A stretch of 64,000 nucleotides of DNA from a bacterium (GCA_023150945.1 JAKLJX010000015.1:1-64000); one strand, 5' to 3'. Shown: positions 42,457 through 51,432, counted from the first letter of the stretch. Notes: generated by a model from the sequence alone, not told the origin. Translations and numbers: made by a program.

Positions 42457-43905
42457 ATGTCACAACGCCTCATAATCGGCTTCTTCGCTTTCTTTCTGGT
42501 AAGCCGTTTCTTTTCGGAAGTGGCCGGCATTCTGCCCAAGTGGGTTGACATTCTCGATTTGCCGTTCATCGCGCTCCTGGGCGTGGCCGCCTCGCTGCGC
42601 TATGTGCATCCTGAAGTCGATCTCACCACCCACCGCTTTCTGGTGCGCAGCATGTTTGTCTTTGTCCTGATCGCGATCGGCTCCGCTTTTGTCAATGCTG
42701 ATGATTTGCTGGCGCCGGCAGCGCTGCTGTTTGTCATCGGCTTCCTGCAGGGTCCGTTGCTCTTCGTGGCACTCAACAAGATTGTCGAGAATGCCGACAG
42801 CCTGGCGCAGCAACTGCGGCGCCTCTTTCTGGCGCTGTTGATGGTCAATATTCTCGTCGTCGTCTTCATCAACTTGCCCATGTTTTTCGCTTCGCAGAAT
42901 CCGGATGTGATTTCCGGTACCTATGGCTTGAACGCCTATCAGTTTTCAGTGCTGTTGGTAATTTGCGGCGGGCTATTGCTGGGAGATGATGAATTTCAGC
43001 AACGCCAGAGATGGCGCTTGATTGGCGGCCAGGCCGCGGTGCTGGTCGTCTTCTATTTGCTGCAGTATCGCGCGGCCATACCCTTTTTCATCCTGGCCTG
43101 GATGATCATGATCATCGCCCTTTATGGCCGGCGCACTCCCAAGGCTCTCATTGCCGGCTCCTTTGTTCTGTTGCTGGCTTCGAACATGGTTTCTTATGTG
43201 ATGGATCAGGTCCAAGGTGAAGCCAATTTGAAGTACTCGGACTGGTCGAAGATCTTGTCGGATCCGCTCTCCTACACTCAGTATGGCAAGTTTCAAGCCT
43301 ACCTTCAAACCGCACGGCTATTCGAAGAGCAGCCGCTTGCGGCACTGGCCGGTGTCGGTCCGGGCAATTTCGTGAGCCGGGCTTATTACACGTTCAGCTA
43401 TGAAATGGCGAGCAGCGGCAGCAAAGGCGTGGGTGAGCTGGTCGAAAACTTGTTCGGAATTACGGGCGCACGCTTCACCAAAGTGAGCGACCACTACCTG
43501 GGGCAATATCGCGGTCAGGCCGTATTGGGCAGTTACCAGCTTTCCAACCCCCACTCCAGTTTCCTTGCGCCGATTGCGGAGATCGGGCTGCTCGGCGGCG
43601 CCATTATCATTGGCATGTATGTGTTTCTGGTGATCAAGTCGTTCAGGCTGCTGCAGCAGGCCAAGGAGTCTGCCCGGGAGTATTTACCGCTGGCGACGGC
43701 GCTGGTTGCCGGTTCAGTGTATTTGTTCGGCCTGGCGTTTCTCGACAATTACTGGGAGACTTCGCGCGCGACCTTGCCGGTTTGGCTGCTGTTTTGGGCC
43801 ACCAGTGCCGGCGTGCAGGTGAAGCGCCATGAACAGGAAGCTGGCGAGCTGGCAGCAGTCACGGCTCCGTCTACATTAACCCATATCCAAGAAGCTGCGA
43901 GTTGA
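42457..43905 (+). CDS. Wzy/O-antigen ligase-like polysaccharide polymerase
   Basis: A 482-residue multi-spanning protein with about twelve hydrophobic segments (for example LIIGFFAFFLVSRFF, FVFVLIAIGSAF, LFLALLMVNILVVVFINLPMFF and ALIAGSFVLLLASNMV). It has a large periplasmic loop at about 250-370 (AGVGPGNFVSRAYYTF to YQLSNPHSSFLAPIAEIGLLGGAIII). The NPHSSFLAPIAEIGLLG segment is the Wzy_C/O-antigen ligase motif. It would polymerise flipped repeat units on the periplasmic side. It begins after the short repeat region and is followed by the MITE-like element. Confidence 0.85.
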   Translation: MSQRLIIGFFAFFLVSRFFSEVAGILPKWVDILDLPFIALLGVAASLRYVHPEVDLTTHRFLVRSMFVFVLIAIGSAFVNADDLLAPAALLFVIGFLQGPLLFVALNKIVENADSLAQQLRRLFLALLMVNILVVVFINLPMFFASQNPDVISGTYGLNAYQFSVLLVICGGLLLGDDEFQQRQRWRLIGGQAAVLVVFYLLQYRAAIPFFILAWMIMIIALYGRRTPKALIAGSFVLLLASNMVSYVMDQVQGEANLKYSDWSKILSDPLSYTQYGKFQAYLQTARLFEEQPLAALAGVGPGNFVSRAYYTFSYEMASSGSKGVGELVENLFGITGARFTKVSDHYLGQYRGQAVLGSYQLSNPHSSFLAPIAEIGLLGGAIIIGMYVFLVIKSFRLLQQAKESAREYLPLATALVAGSVYLFGLAFLDNYWETSRATLPVWLLFWATSAGVQVKRHEQEAGELAAVTAPSTLTHIQEAAS

Positions 43906-43988
43906 GCGCAACGCTGCAAAGCACACAAAGCTGGCGGCATCCTCAGCTTCGCGCACTTGGGGTCTTGGCGGTGCGCTAGCGCGTGTCT

Positions 43989-44117
43989 GTCCGAAAATGT
44001 TTCACCCTCGGCTGGGCCGAGGTTTCCAAAGCCTCGAATGTCGTGGAACTCTGAGAATTCCAGTGCAACGGCCAAGCCATTGCAAGAACATTTTCTCAAA
44101 CGCTAGCAATTTCGGAC
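43989..44117. repeat. MITE-like palindromic repeat, copy 1
   Basis: A 129-bp element bounded by short inverted ends (GTCCGAAA at 43989-43996 and TTTCGGAC at 44110-44117). It contains two hairpin cores: CCTCGGCTGGGCCGAGG (44006-44022) and GCAACGGCCAAGCCATTGC (44064-44082). The same layout occurs in reverse at 60738-60872, with conserved text between the hairpins (CTCGAATGTC and TGGAA words). No coding capacity. Confidence 0.75.
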
Positions 44118-44149
44118 GGAGATGAACAGTAGGCAACGCCCTGGAAGAG

Positions 44150-44572
44150 CGGCAATCATAAGAGAGCGCCAAGCCGCGGTGAGGCGCAACAAAAATGCGT
44201 GAGGGATTCCGCCCCTCCAGGGCTATAGGCGATGGATCTTGCCGGTTCCCAGGGCGCTGCCCGTGGGCTATTCCATGCGACTCCGTTGGAGTCGAACTCT
44301 CCAGGGCTATAAGCGATGAATCTTGCCGATTCCCAGGGCGCTGCCCGTGGGCTATTCCATGTGACTCCGTTGGAGTCCAATCGGCCTGCCGAGCAGAACG
44401 AAAAAGCGGCAATCATAAGAGAGCGCCAAGCCCCAGCGAGGCGCAACAAAACCGCGTGAGGGATTCCGCCCCTGCAGGGCTATAGGCGATGAATCCTGCC
44501 GATTCCCAGGGCGCTGCCCGTGGGCTATTCCATTCGACTCCGTTGGAGTCCAATCGGCCTGCGGAGCAGAAC
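44150..44572. repeat. Hairpin-rich repeat array, three units
   Basis: A unit of about 150-165 bp begins GGCAATCATAAGAGAGCGCC and contains GAGGCGCAACAAAA, GTGAGGGATTCCGCCCCT, CCCAGGGCGCTGCCCGTGGG and the hairpin GACTCCGTTGGAGTC. Full units lie at about 44150-44300 and 44406-44572, with a shortened copy of only the second half at 44301-44400. Copies differ by a few bases. The hairpins at 44278-44292, 44373-44387 and 44536-44550 are the best conserved part. It sits between the Wzy and second AsnB genes. Confidence 0.75.
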
Positions 44573-44614
44573 AGTCTGTACTTCACGTTATAACTCTATC
44601 TCCCATATCAAACC

Positions 44615-46531
44615 ATGTGCGGCATTGCCGGAATAGTCGGCCGGGCTGATCAGGCGCTCATCAACGCGATGACGGAAGCGCTCGCCCATCGCGGGCCGGA
44701 TGACAGCGGTACGCTCATGCTCGAGCACGACCAGGTCGCGTTGGGCCACCGCCGCTTGAGCATCATCGATCGCAGCCCTGCCGGCCACCAGCCCATGACC
44801 AGTGCCAGCGGCCGCTTCACTCTGGTTTACAACGGCGAGTTGTACAATTATCGTGAGCTGCGGCAGGAGCTGGAGCAGAGCGGCCATGCCTTTCGCTCGC
44901 GCTCCGACACCGAAGTGCTGCTCACCGCTTATGAAGCCTGGGGCAGCGCTTGTTTGCAGCGCTTCACCGGCATGTTCGCCTTTGCGATTTGGGATCACCG
45001 CGAGAAAAAGCTGTTTGCCGCACGCGACCAACTCGGCGTCAAGCCGTTTTATTATACTCTCACCGGCCAGCGCCTGGCTTTTGCCTCGGAGCTGAAGGCG
45101 CTGCTGCCTCTGCCGGGACTGCAGCGCGAAGTCGATCTCGACGCGCTGCACAGCATTCTGCTCTTCCTGTGGATCCCGGATCCCAAAACCATCTTTCGCA
45201 ATATTTTCAAACTGGCGGCCGGTCATTTTCTCGAGTACTGCGATGGCAGGCTGAAAATCGACCGCTACTGGGAGATTCCCACCGCGCATCCTGATTCCCG
45301 CCCGGAAAGCTACTATGTCGAAGGTCTGCGCGAACGACTGCAGCAGGCGGTGCAGCGACAAATGGTGAGCGAGGTGCCGGTGGGGGCGTTTCTCAGCGGC
45401 GGACTGGATTCCAGTGCGATCGTGGCCCTGGCGCGCAGCCGGAGCAACGCGGATTTTTCCACCTACACCATCAAGTTCAGCGCGCAGGACAGCCGCATGG
45501 AGGCCATGCCGGATGACGCCCGTTATGCCCGGATCATCGCGCGGCAGTTCGAGACCGACCACCATGAGATCGAGATCGCGCCCAATTTGGTGGAGCTGCT
45601 GCCGAAAATTCTGTGGCATCTCGACGAGCCGATCGCGGATCCGGCCGCCATCAACACCTATCTCATCGCGCAAGCGGCGAAGGCCTCCGGCACCACGGTT
45701 TTGCTCAACGGCATGGGCGGGGATGAGATTTTCGCGGGCTATCGCAAACATTTGGCGGCCATGCTGGCGATGAACTATCGCCGCATCCCCCAGTGGCTGC
45801 GGTCGGCCACGGTGGAGGGGTTGGTGCGCTACGCGCCGGTGGCCTTTGCGCAGCGTGGTTGGCGCCTGGCACGCTGGGCCAAGCGTTTTGTCAAGAGCGC
45901 GAGCTTCGATCCCATCAACAGTTTCATCGGCATTTATTCGTACTATGATGACGAGGAATTCCGCGAGTTGCTGGCGCCGGCGTTTCATGTGCCGCGCGAG
46001 GACACCTACGCCTTGCGCCGCCACTTCGACTATTTCGCGCAGGTGCCCGAGCTGGAATACCTCAATCAAATGTGTTTCGTGGACAGCAAGTTGTTCCTGC
46101 CGGGCTTGAATTTGATGTATTCCGACAAGGCCACCATGGCCGCGGGAGTGGAAGGCCGGCCGCCGCTGGTCGATCACCAGGTGGTGGAATTCGCCTTCAG
46201 TATTCCGGCGAAATACAAGATTCACGGCTGGCAGGCGAAATACATTTTGAAAAAGGCGATGGCGCCGCTGCTGCCGCCCGAGGTGATCTATCGCCCCAAA
46301 GCGGCATTCGGCGCGCCGTTGCGCGCCTGGGTGAAACATGGCCTGGGCCGGTTAATCGATGACTTGTTGAGCGAGGAACGGATTAGGCGGCGTGGTTATC
46401 TCAATCCCGCGTATGTGCGCCAAATTATCGCGGAGGATCGCGCCGGCCGGCAGGACAACGCCCATCGCATTTGGGCGCTGTTGACGCTGGAGCTGTGGTT
46501 TGAGATTTTTGTGGATGGGGTCAGGGGATGA
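44615..46531 (+). CDS. asnB: Second asparagine synthetase B-type amidotransferase
   Basis: A 638-residue glutamine-dependent amidotransferase starting MCGIAGIVGRADQAL, with Cys2 intact and NGELYNYRELRQEL following. The synthetase domain has LSGGLDSSAIVALAR (PP-loop) and LNGMGGDEIFAGYRKH. It is clearly a separate paralogue from the one at 37.1 kb, sharing architecture but with a different N-terminal tail and C-terminus. Role as for the other EPS-linked AsnB enzymes: probably amidation of a uronic acid or a related sugar. It starts about 40 nt after the repeat array and ends before the minus-strand toxin-antitoxin pair. Confidence 0.92.
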   Translation: MCGIAGIVGRADQALINAMTEALAHRGPDDSGTLMLEHDQVALGHRRLSIIDRSPAGHQPMTSASGRFTLVYNGELYNYRELRQELEQSGHAFRSRSDTEVLLTAYEAWGSACLQRFTGMFAFAIWDHREKKLFAARDQLGVKPFYYTLTGQRLAFASELKALLPLPGLQREVDLDALHSILLFLWIPDPKTIFRNIFKLAAGHFLEYCDGRLKIDRYWEIPTAHPDSRPESYYVEGLRERLQQAVQRQMVSEVPVGAFLSGGLDSSAIVALARSRSNADFSTYTIKFSAQDSRMEAMPDDARYARIIARQFETDHHEIEIAPNLVELLPKILWHLDEPIADPAAINTYLIAQAAKASGTTVLLNGMGGDEIFAGYRKHLAAMLAMNYRRIPQWLRSATVEGLVRYAPVAFAQRGWRLARWAKRFVKSASFDPINSFIGIYSYYDDEEFRELLAPAFHVPREDTYALRRHFDYFAQVPELEYLNQMCFVDSKLFLPGLNLMYSDKATMAAGVEGRPPLVDHQVVEFAFSIPAKYKIHGWQAKYILKKAMAPLLPPEVIYRPKAAFGAPLRAWVKHGLGRLIDDLLSEERIRRRGYLNPAYVRQIIAEDRAGRQDNAHRIWALLTLELWFEIFVDGVRG

Positions 46532-46598
46532 GAGTCAGAGCGTTTGAGGCCAGCCCATTCCGAAGCAAAGGGGGGGTGCCAATTTTCCGGCGGCCACT

Positions 46599-47015
46599 TC
46601 ATGGGACCCGCTCAAAAAAGCCTGTCTTTGCAGGACGATAGATGGTGAAGTGAGAGTCGAAAGCAAACGCCCTCGTGATTTCGAGGCGTTCCATGATCGC
46701 AAAACTGGCGCAATCGACCAAGCTGAAATCTTGGTCGCCATACTGCTCACTGATAGTCCAAGCCAGCTCCAAATCTTGCGCCGAGATTTCAAGCACGGCC
46801 ACAACATTACTTCTGATACTTTTCCAGAATTCTCGTGAGGCGGTCGCTCCAAGTCTATGATGGATCAGCAACCAGCTTTCGACGAAGACGAGATTGGAAG
46901 TGACAAAATCGCTGGATCCGAAGTTCGACAAAAAATACGCCTTGGCTGTGGTGTGATATCTATCACGGCGATTCGCCATGGCATAAAACGCCCCCGTGTC
47001 AACGAAGGTGCTCAT
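46599..47015 (-). CDS. PIN-domain (VapC-like) toxin
   Basis: A 138-residue PIN-domain ribonuclease. The acidic metal site is seen as FVDTGAFYAM (Asp6), the Glu in LVFVESWLL, and the Asp residues in QDFSLVDCASFAIM and AFAFDSHF. VapC-type toxins cleave tRNA or rRNA when not bound by the antitoxin. The ATG at 47015 lies inside the end of the antitoxin gene (17-nt overlap), the standard coupled layout. The pair is on the minus strand inside an otherwise plus-strand EPS locus, so it is probably an insertion. Confidence 0.9.
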   Translation of the reverse strand: MSTFVDTGAFYAMANRRDRYHTTAKAYFLSNFGSSDFVTSNLVFVESWLLIHHRLGATASREFWKSIRSNVVAVLEISAQDLELAWTISEQYGDQDFSLVDCASFAIMERLEITRAFAFDSHFTIYRPAKTGFFERVP

Positions 47016-47262
47016 TAGCTATGATCTCCCCCAGGTAGGCATCATGCTTCTCGGAGACTTCCTCCACCTCATCTTCACCGAGTCCGATGAGAGACATGGG
47101 ATCGGCTTGCCGTTTCTTTTGCCGCAATAGATAGTCATCGAGCGAACGACTGAGAATTCTGGATAATATCTCGTCGATCGAAACCTTTCGGCGCTGAGAT
47201 TCCTCGGTCAGAGCCTGCAGTTGATCTGGATCCAGAGCTATTTGAGCGGTAATCAGCTCCAT
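46999..47262 (-). CDS. VapB/CopG-like antitoxin of the PIN toxin
   Basis: An 87-residue protein starting MELITAQIALDPDQLQALTEESQRRKVSIDEILSRIL, resembling a ribbon-helix-helix DNA-binding domain in the first 50 residues. An acidic C-terminal part (GLGEDEVEEVSEKHDAYLG) would wrap the toxin. GGGAGGTG stands just upstream of the ATG at 47262, which settles the start; the open frame extends 24 residues further with no similarity. It would repress its own promoter together with the toxin. Confidence 0.82.
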   Translation of the reverse strand: MELITAQIALDPDQLQALTEESQRRKVSIDEILSRILSRSLDDYLLRQKKRQADPMSLIGLGEDEVEEVSEKHDAYLGEIIANEHLR

Positions 47263-47394
47263 ATTGCACCTCCCGTTGAGCAACCTCTGGAAAATCTTGC
47301 AGAGGATCATAACGATTTTTGGGAAAAATGGCAACGAAAAAGTGCCCGGTCCAGGGCCGTTGCGGCATTCCTGACTTGGTTCTGTGTCGCCCTG

Positions 47395-47475
47395 TTGGGG
47401 CTTGGTGATATCTCATGATTACCGATTTTCCAGGGCGTTGCTCTTGGCTTCTACATTTCGCCATGGGGCTGTTTG
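47395..47475. repeat. Diverged single copy of the hairpin-rich repeat
   Basis: GATTTTCCAGGGCGTTGCTC and nearby text (CTTGGCTTCTACATTTCGCC) align loosely with the GATTCCCAGGGCGCTGCCCG block of the 44.15-44.57 kb array. It lies between the toxin-antitoxin pair and the oxidoreductase gene. The resemblance is by eye and could be weaker than it looks. Confidence 0.35.
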
Positions 47476-47538
47476 TCTGTGCAATAGAATTCGACTTGAC
47501 CTTGTAATATTAGTCCTCCTCGTATTCCACTCATCTTC

Positions 47539-49713
47539 ATGAAACAAATCCTCCAAAACTTCCAAACCGGTGAATTGCGAGTTGCCGACCTGCCCGCGCC
47601 GCTGGTGCGGCCGGGCATGGTGCTGGTGCGCAACCGTTTCTCCTTGATCAGCGCCGGCACGGAGCGCGCCACGGTGGAAGTGGCACAGAGCAGTCTTTTG
47701 GGCAAGGCGCAAAAACGGCCGGATTTGGTGCGGCAGGCGCTGGACAACGTGCGGCGCGAAGGCATGCTCGCCACCTATGCCAAGGTCAGGAGCCGGCTGC
47801 GCACGCTGAAGACGCTGGGTTATTCCAGCGCCGGTGAAGTGGTGGAGAGCGGCTGTCCGGAGCTGTTTCAGGCCGGTGACCGCGTCGCGTGCGCCGGCGG
47901 AGAATACGCGCACCATGCCGAATATGTGCTGGTGCCGAAGCATCTGTGCACGCGGCTGCCCGACAATGTCAGCGCAGAAGAGGGCGCTTACACCACACTG
48001 GGCGCGATTGCGCTGCAGGGCGTGCGCCAGGCAGAACCGCGGTTGGGCGAATGGGTGGCGGTGATCGGCCTGGGGTTACTCGGCCAGCTCACGATTCAAA
48101 TGCTCGAGGCCAATGGCTGCAACGTGGTGGGCCTCGATCTCAGCGCGGAGAATGTGGCGCGCGCGCAGCAAGCGGGCGTGGCGGCTTATCTGCGGCAGAC
48201 GCCGCACTTGGAGGAAACCCTGCGCGACCTCACCGGCGGCCACGGCTTTGATGCGTGTTTGATTACCGCCGCGACCAAAAGCAACGACCCGCTCGAGCTG
48301 AGCGGCAAGCTGGCGCGCCAGAAGGGCCGGATCGTGATCGTCGGTTTGGTGCGCGCCGATCTGCCGCGCAGCCCGTTCTACGAGAAAGAACTCGACGTGC
48401 GGATGTCGTGCAGCTATGGCCCGGGCCGCTATGACCAGCGTTATGAAGCGGAAGGACAAGACTATCCCTTTGCCTATGTGCGCTGGACCGAGCAGCGCAA
48501 TCTCGCCGCGTTCGTGCAATTGCTCGCCAAGGGCCGAGTGAAGGTGAAGGACTTGACCACCCACCGCATTCCGCTCGAGCGCGCGGTGGAAGCTTATCAG
48601 CTCATTCTCGGCAAGACCCAGGAAAAGTATCTCGGCGTGCTGCTGGAATATCCCGAAGGCAACGGCCAGCTCGTGCGCAAGCTCATGAACGGGCAAGCGC
48701 CAGCGGTGCGCGTGCGGCCGGCTGGCCGGCGCATTGGTTTCATCGGCGCGGGCAATTTTGCGCAGGGCTACTTGCTGCCGGCGTTGCAGCGGCAGCCGGG
48801 TGTGCAGCTCACCGGCGTGGCCAACTCGCATGGCCCGAGCGCGAAAAGCGTGTGCGAGAAGTTCGGTTTTTCCTATTGCACCACGGACTATCGCGACCTT
48901 CTCGCGGATAACAGCATTGACAGCGTGTTCATCGCCACGCGCCACGAAGCCCATGCCGCCCTGGCGATTGCCGCCTTGCAGGCCGGCAAGAGCGTCTATG
49001 TGGAAAAACCGCCCGCACTCAATCTCACTGAGTTGCGTGATTTGCACCGCGCTTATGCCGCAGCACAGGCGCAGCGTGCCGCGGCGGCGCCGCTGCTGGC
49101 GGTGGGTTACAATCGCCGGCATGCGCCGCTGGCACAGCAGCTCAAACGGAGATTTGCCGGCGTGGCTGCGCCACTGGTGGTCAATTACCGCGTGCATGCC
49201 GGCTTTCTGGAAAGCGGGCATTGGTTGCATCATCCGCAATTCGGCGGCGGCCGCATCATCGGCGAGGCGTGCCATTTTGTGGATTTGGCGCAGTATTTCA
49301 TCGGCGCGGCGCCGGAGTCGGTTTACGCCGAAGGTTTCGCGGCGCCCGGCAGCGGGGCGGTGCCGGCCGACAATGTCGTGGCCACGATTCGTTTCCAAAA
49401 CGGCGGACTGGCAACCGTGTCTTATCTCGCCAACGGCAGCACGCGCATGCCGAAAGAGAATCTCGAGATTTTCGGCGGCGGCCTGTGCGCCAGTCTCGAC
49501 AACTTCACCAGCGCGATCTTCTATGCCGCTGCCGGCCGGGAAAAGCTCAAGCTGCCGGGCAAGGGCTATGCGGAAGAGGTCGCGGCCTTTCTGCGTGGCG
49601 AGTCCGTCTCTGAGACCCAGGAATTGTTCTATCCCTCGCTGGTCACTTTTGCCATCAGTGAATCATTGCGCACCCGCCAGCCGCAAGCCATCGCATGGCC
49701 GGATCTCACCTGA
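47539..49713 (+). CDS. Bi-domain oxidoreductase (zinc-ADH plus Gfo/Idh/MocA)
   Basis: A 724-residue fusion found in polysaccharide loci. Residues about 1-370 are a medium-chain dehydrogenase/reductase (SLISAGTERATVEVAQ at the start, Rossmann loop VAVIGLGLLGQLTIQML). Residues about 394-720 are a Gfo/Idh/MocA oxidoreductase (IGFIGAGNFAQGYLLPALQ, then VEKPPALNLTELRDL and GGGRIIGEACHFVDLAQYF). It probably carries out linked redox steps on a nucleotide sugar. The classic catalytic zinc Cys pattern of ADH is not obvious, so the first half may be non-dehydrogenating or zinc-free. The stop lies 19 nt inside the following gene. Confidence 0.9.
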   Translation: MKQILQNFQTGELRVADLPAPLVRPGMVLVRNRFSLISAGTERATVEVAQSSLLGKAQKRPDLVRQALDNVRREGMLATYAKVRSRLRTLKTLGYSSAGEVVESGCPELFQAGDRVACAGGEYAHHAEYVLVPKHLCTRLPDNVSAEEGAYTTLGAIALQGVRQAEPRLGEWVAVIGLGLLGQLTIQMLEANGCNVVGLDLSAENVARAQQAGVAAYLRQTPHLEETLRDLTGGHGFDACLITAATKSNDPLELSGKLARQKGRIVIVGLVRADLPRSPFYEKELDVRMSCSYGPGRYDQRYEAEGQDYPFAYVRWTEQRNLAAFVQLLAKGRVKVKDLTTHRIPLERAVEAYQLILGKTQEKYLGVLLEYPEGNGQLVRKLMNGQAPAVRVRPAGRRIGFIGAGNFAQGYLLPALQRQPGVQLTGVANSHGPSAKSVCEKFGFSYCTTDYRDLLADNSIDSVFIATRHEAHAALAIAALQAGKSVYVEKPPALNLTELRDLHRAYAAAQAQRAAAAPLLAVGYNRRHAPLAQQLKRRFAGVAAPLVVNYRVHAGFLESGHWLHHPQFGGGRIIGEACHFVDLAQYFIGAAPESVYAEGFAAPGSGAVPADNVVATIRFQNGGLATVSYLANGSTRMPKENLEIFGGGLCASLDNFTSAIFYAAAGREKLKLPGKGYAEEVAAFLRGESVSETQELFYPSLVTFAISESLRTRQPQAIAWPDLT

Positions 49714-50900
49714 CCGCCGATCCGCTGCCAATGCAGCCGCGTGCGTTGCCGGCCCGCTCATTTTCTCTGCAACAGATCTTGTTCCGCCACGAGCGCTGGC
49801 TGCGGGCGCGGGATTATTGCGGCTATGATCCCCACGACGGCCTCAACAGTCCGTTGCTGGCGGCGCTCACCGGCCGCTCGCGCGTGTTGGGCATGGCCGC
49901 GCTGCAAGTGGTCAAACGCGCGCCGGTGAATCTGCGGCCGTTGCTGGGCATTCGGCCGGAACACAATGCCAAGGGCATGGGACTTTTCTTGTCCGCTTAT
50001 TCGCGGCTTTCTCTCGCCACCGGCAAGCCGCAGTATCGCGAGCGCGCGACTTGGTTCGCGCACTGGCTGGAGAAGAATGCGATTGCGGGTTATGCCGGCG
50101 CCGCGTGGGGCTATGAATTTCCCTGGGCCAACCGGCATTTCTACGCGCCGCGCTTCACGCCCAATGTGGTCACCACTGCCTTCGTGGGACAAGCGCTGCT
50201 GGAGTTTCACGCGCTGACCGGCGAGCGCAGGTGGCTGCAGCTCGCGCAATCGGCGTGTGAGTTCATCGCCGGCAGCCTCAATCGCATTGCCGCGGGCAGC
50301 AGCTTTGCCTTCAGCTATACGCCGCTCGACCGGTTTTGCATTCACAACGCCAACATGCTGGCGGCGGCGCTGCTGGCGCGGGTCGGCGCGCTGACGGAGG
50401 ATGCCGCTTATGCAGACTTGGCCGAGCGCAGCATGCGCTATTCGCTGGCGCGGCAGCAAGCGGACGGTTCCTGGCTCTATGGTGAGGAATGGTACAACCG
50501 CTGGATCGACAGCTTTCACACTGGCTACAGTTTGCTGGCGCTGCAGCAATTCCTGAGAGCGAGACCAGACAACCCCGGTCGCGCGGCCCTGCAGCGCGGT
50601 TGTGCCTTCTACCGGCGCCAGTTTTTCACCGGTGACGGCCGCGTGCGATACTATCCCAACAAAGACTATCCGCTGGACAGCCATGCCTTCGCGCACGCAT
50701 TGATTGCACTACAAGAGCTGGGCGACGAGATTCCCGATGCGGCAGAGCTGGTGGAGAAAGTTGTGCCGCATGCGCTGGCGTTGTTTTGGTCGCCGGAGGG
50801 GTACTTCTACTATCGCCGCAACCGTTTTCTGGTGGACAAGCGGCCGTTCATGCGCTGGGTGCAGGCGTGGATGTTTCTCGCGCTCGCGCGGCTGTGCTGA
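49695..50900 (+). CDS. (alpha/alpha)-barrel glycan-active-like protein, unassigned
   Basis: A 401-residue protein made of repeating helical pairs with aromatic and polar motifs (HNAKGMGLFLSAYSRLSLATG, WGYEFPWANRHFYAPRFTPNVVTTAFVGQALLEF, DGSWLYGEEWYNRWIDSFHTGYSLLAL and LDSHAFAHALIALQELG). That pattern fits the six-hairpin (alpha/alpha)6 barrel of polysaccharide lyases, uronyl hydrolases and epimerases. No family-specific catalytic residues can be named with confidence. Located directly after the bi-domain oxidoreductase (19-nt overlap), it probably acts on the same polysaccharide. The start could also be Met13. Its stop is followed at once by the 37-unit heptamer array. Confidence 0.7.
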   Translation: MAGSHLTADPLPMQPRALPARSFSLQQILFRHERWLRARDYCGYDPHDGLNSPLLAALTGRSRVLGMAALQVVKRAPVNLRPLLGIRPEHNAKGMGLFLSAYSRLSLATGKPQYRERATWFAHWLEKNAIAGYAGAAWGYEFPWANRHFYAPRFTPNVVTTAFVGQALLEFHALTGERRWLQLAQSACEFIAGSLNRIAAGSSFAFSYTPLDRFCIHNANMLAAALLARVGALTEDAAYADLAERSMRYSLARQQADGSWLYGEEWYNRWIDSFHTGYSLLALQQFLRARPDNPGRAALQRGCAFYRRQFFTGDGRVRYYPNKDYPLDSHAFAHALIALQELGDEIPDAAELVEKVVPHALALFWSPEGYFYYRRNRFLVDKRPFMRWVQAWMFLALARLC

Positions 50901-50905
50901 GGCAA

Positions 50906-51164
50906 GGGGCAAGGAGCAAGGGGCAAGGAGCAAGGAGCAAGGAGCAAGGGGCAAGGGGCAAGGGGCAAGGGGCAAGGAGCAAGGAGCAAGGAGCAAGGAG
51001 CAAGGGGCAAGGAGCAAGGAGCAAGGAGCAAGGAGCAAGGGGCAAGGGGCAAGGGGCAAGGAGCAAGGAGCAAGGAGCAAGGGGCAAGGAGCAAGGAGCA
51101 AGGGGCAAGGAGCAAGGGGCAAGGAGCAAGGGGCAAGGAGCAAGGGGCAAGGGGCAAGGAGCAA
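50906..51164. repeat. Heptanucleotide tandem array, 37 units of GGRGCAA
   Basis: Thirty-seven uninterrupted 7-bp units begin six bases after the stop of the preceding gene. Every unit is GGGGCAA or GGAGCAA; only the third base changes (16 G, 21 A by my count). Because seven is not a multiple of three and the unit contains no stop, open frames run through it on both strands (repeating GARSKEQ one way, LLLAPCS the other). These are not genes. Confidence 0.95.
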
Positions 51165-51200
51165 GGGGGATGTGTGAGGTTTCAGCAAAAATTGGAGACC

Positions 51201-51431
51201 ATCCAGCATCCAGTATCCAGCATCAAGCATCAAGTATCAAGCATCAAGTATCAAGCATCCAGCATCAAGCATCAAGTATCAAGTAGCAAGCATCAAGCAT
51301 CAAGCATCGAGCATCCAGCATCGAGCATCGAGCATCGAGCATCGAGCATCAAGCATCGAGCATCAAGCATCCAGCATCAAGTATCCAGCATCCAGCATCC
51401 AGCATCCAGCATCAAGCATCAAGCATCCAGG
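51201..51431. repeat. Heptanucleotide tandem array, 33 units of ATCNAGY
   Basis: Thirty-three 7-bp units, mostly ATCAAGC, ATCCAGC, ATCGAGC and ATCAAGT, with one AGCAAGC and a last ATCCAGG. It lies only 36 bases from the GGRGCAA array and ends one base before the ATG of the DUF354 gene (51433). The unit differs in sequence from the first array but shares its length, its central AG and its variable single position. Open frames through it are artefacts. Confidence 0.95.
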
Positions 51432-51432
51432 C

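Noticed and set aside
37093-46531. Additional lasso cyclases at 37.1 and 44.6 kb
   Set aside because: Both keep Cys2 and full glutaminase motifs, and neither has B1, B2 or a precursor nearby. They are EPS-type AsnB proteins.
50906-51431. CRISPR-like array
   Set aside because: Units are 7 bp and contiguous with no spacers, and no cas genes are present.
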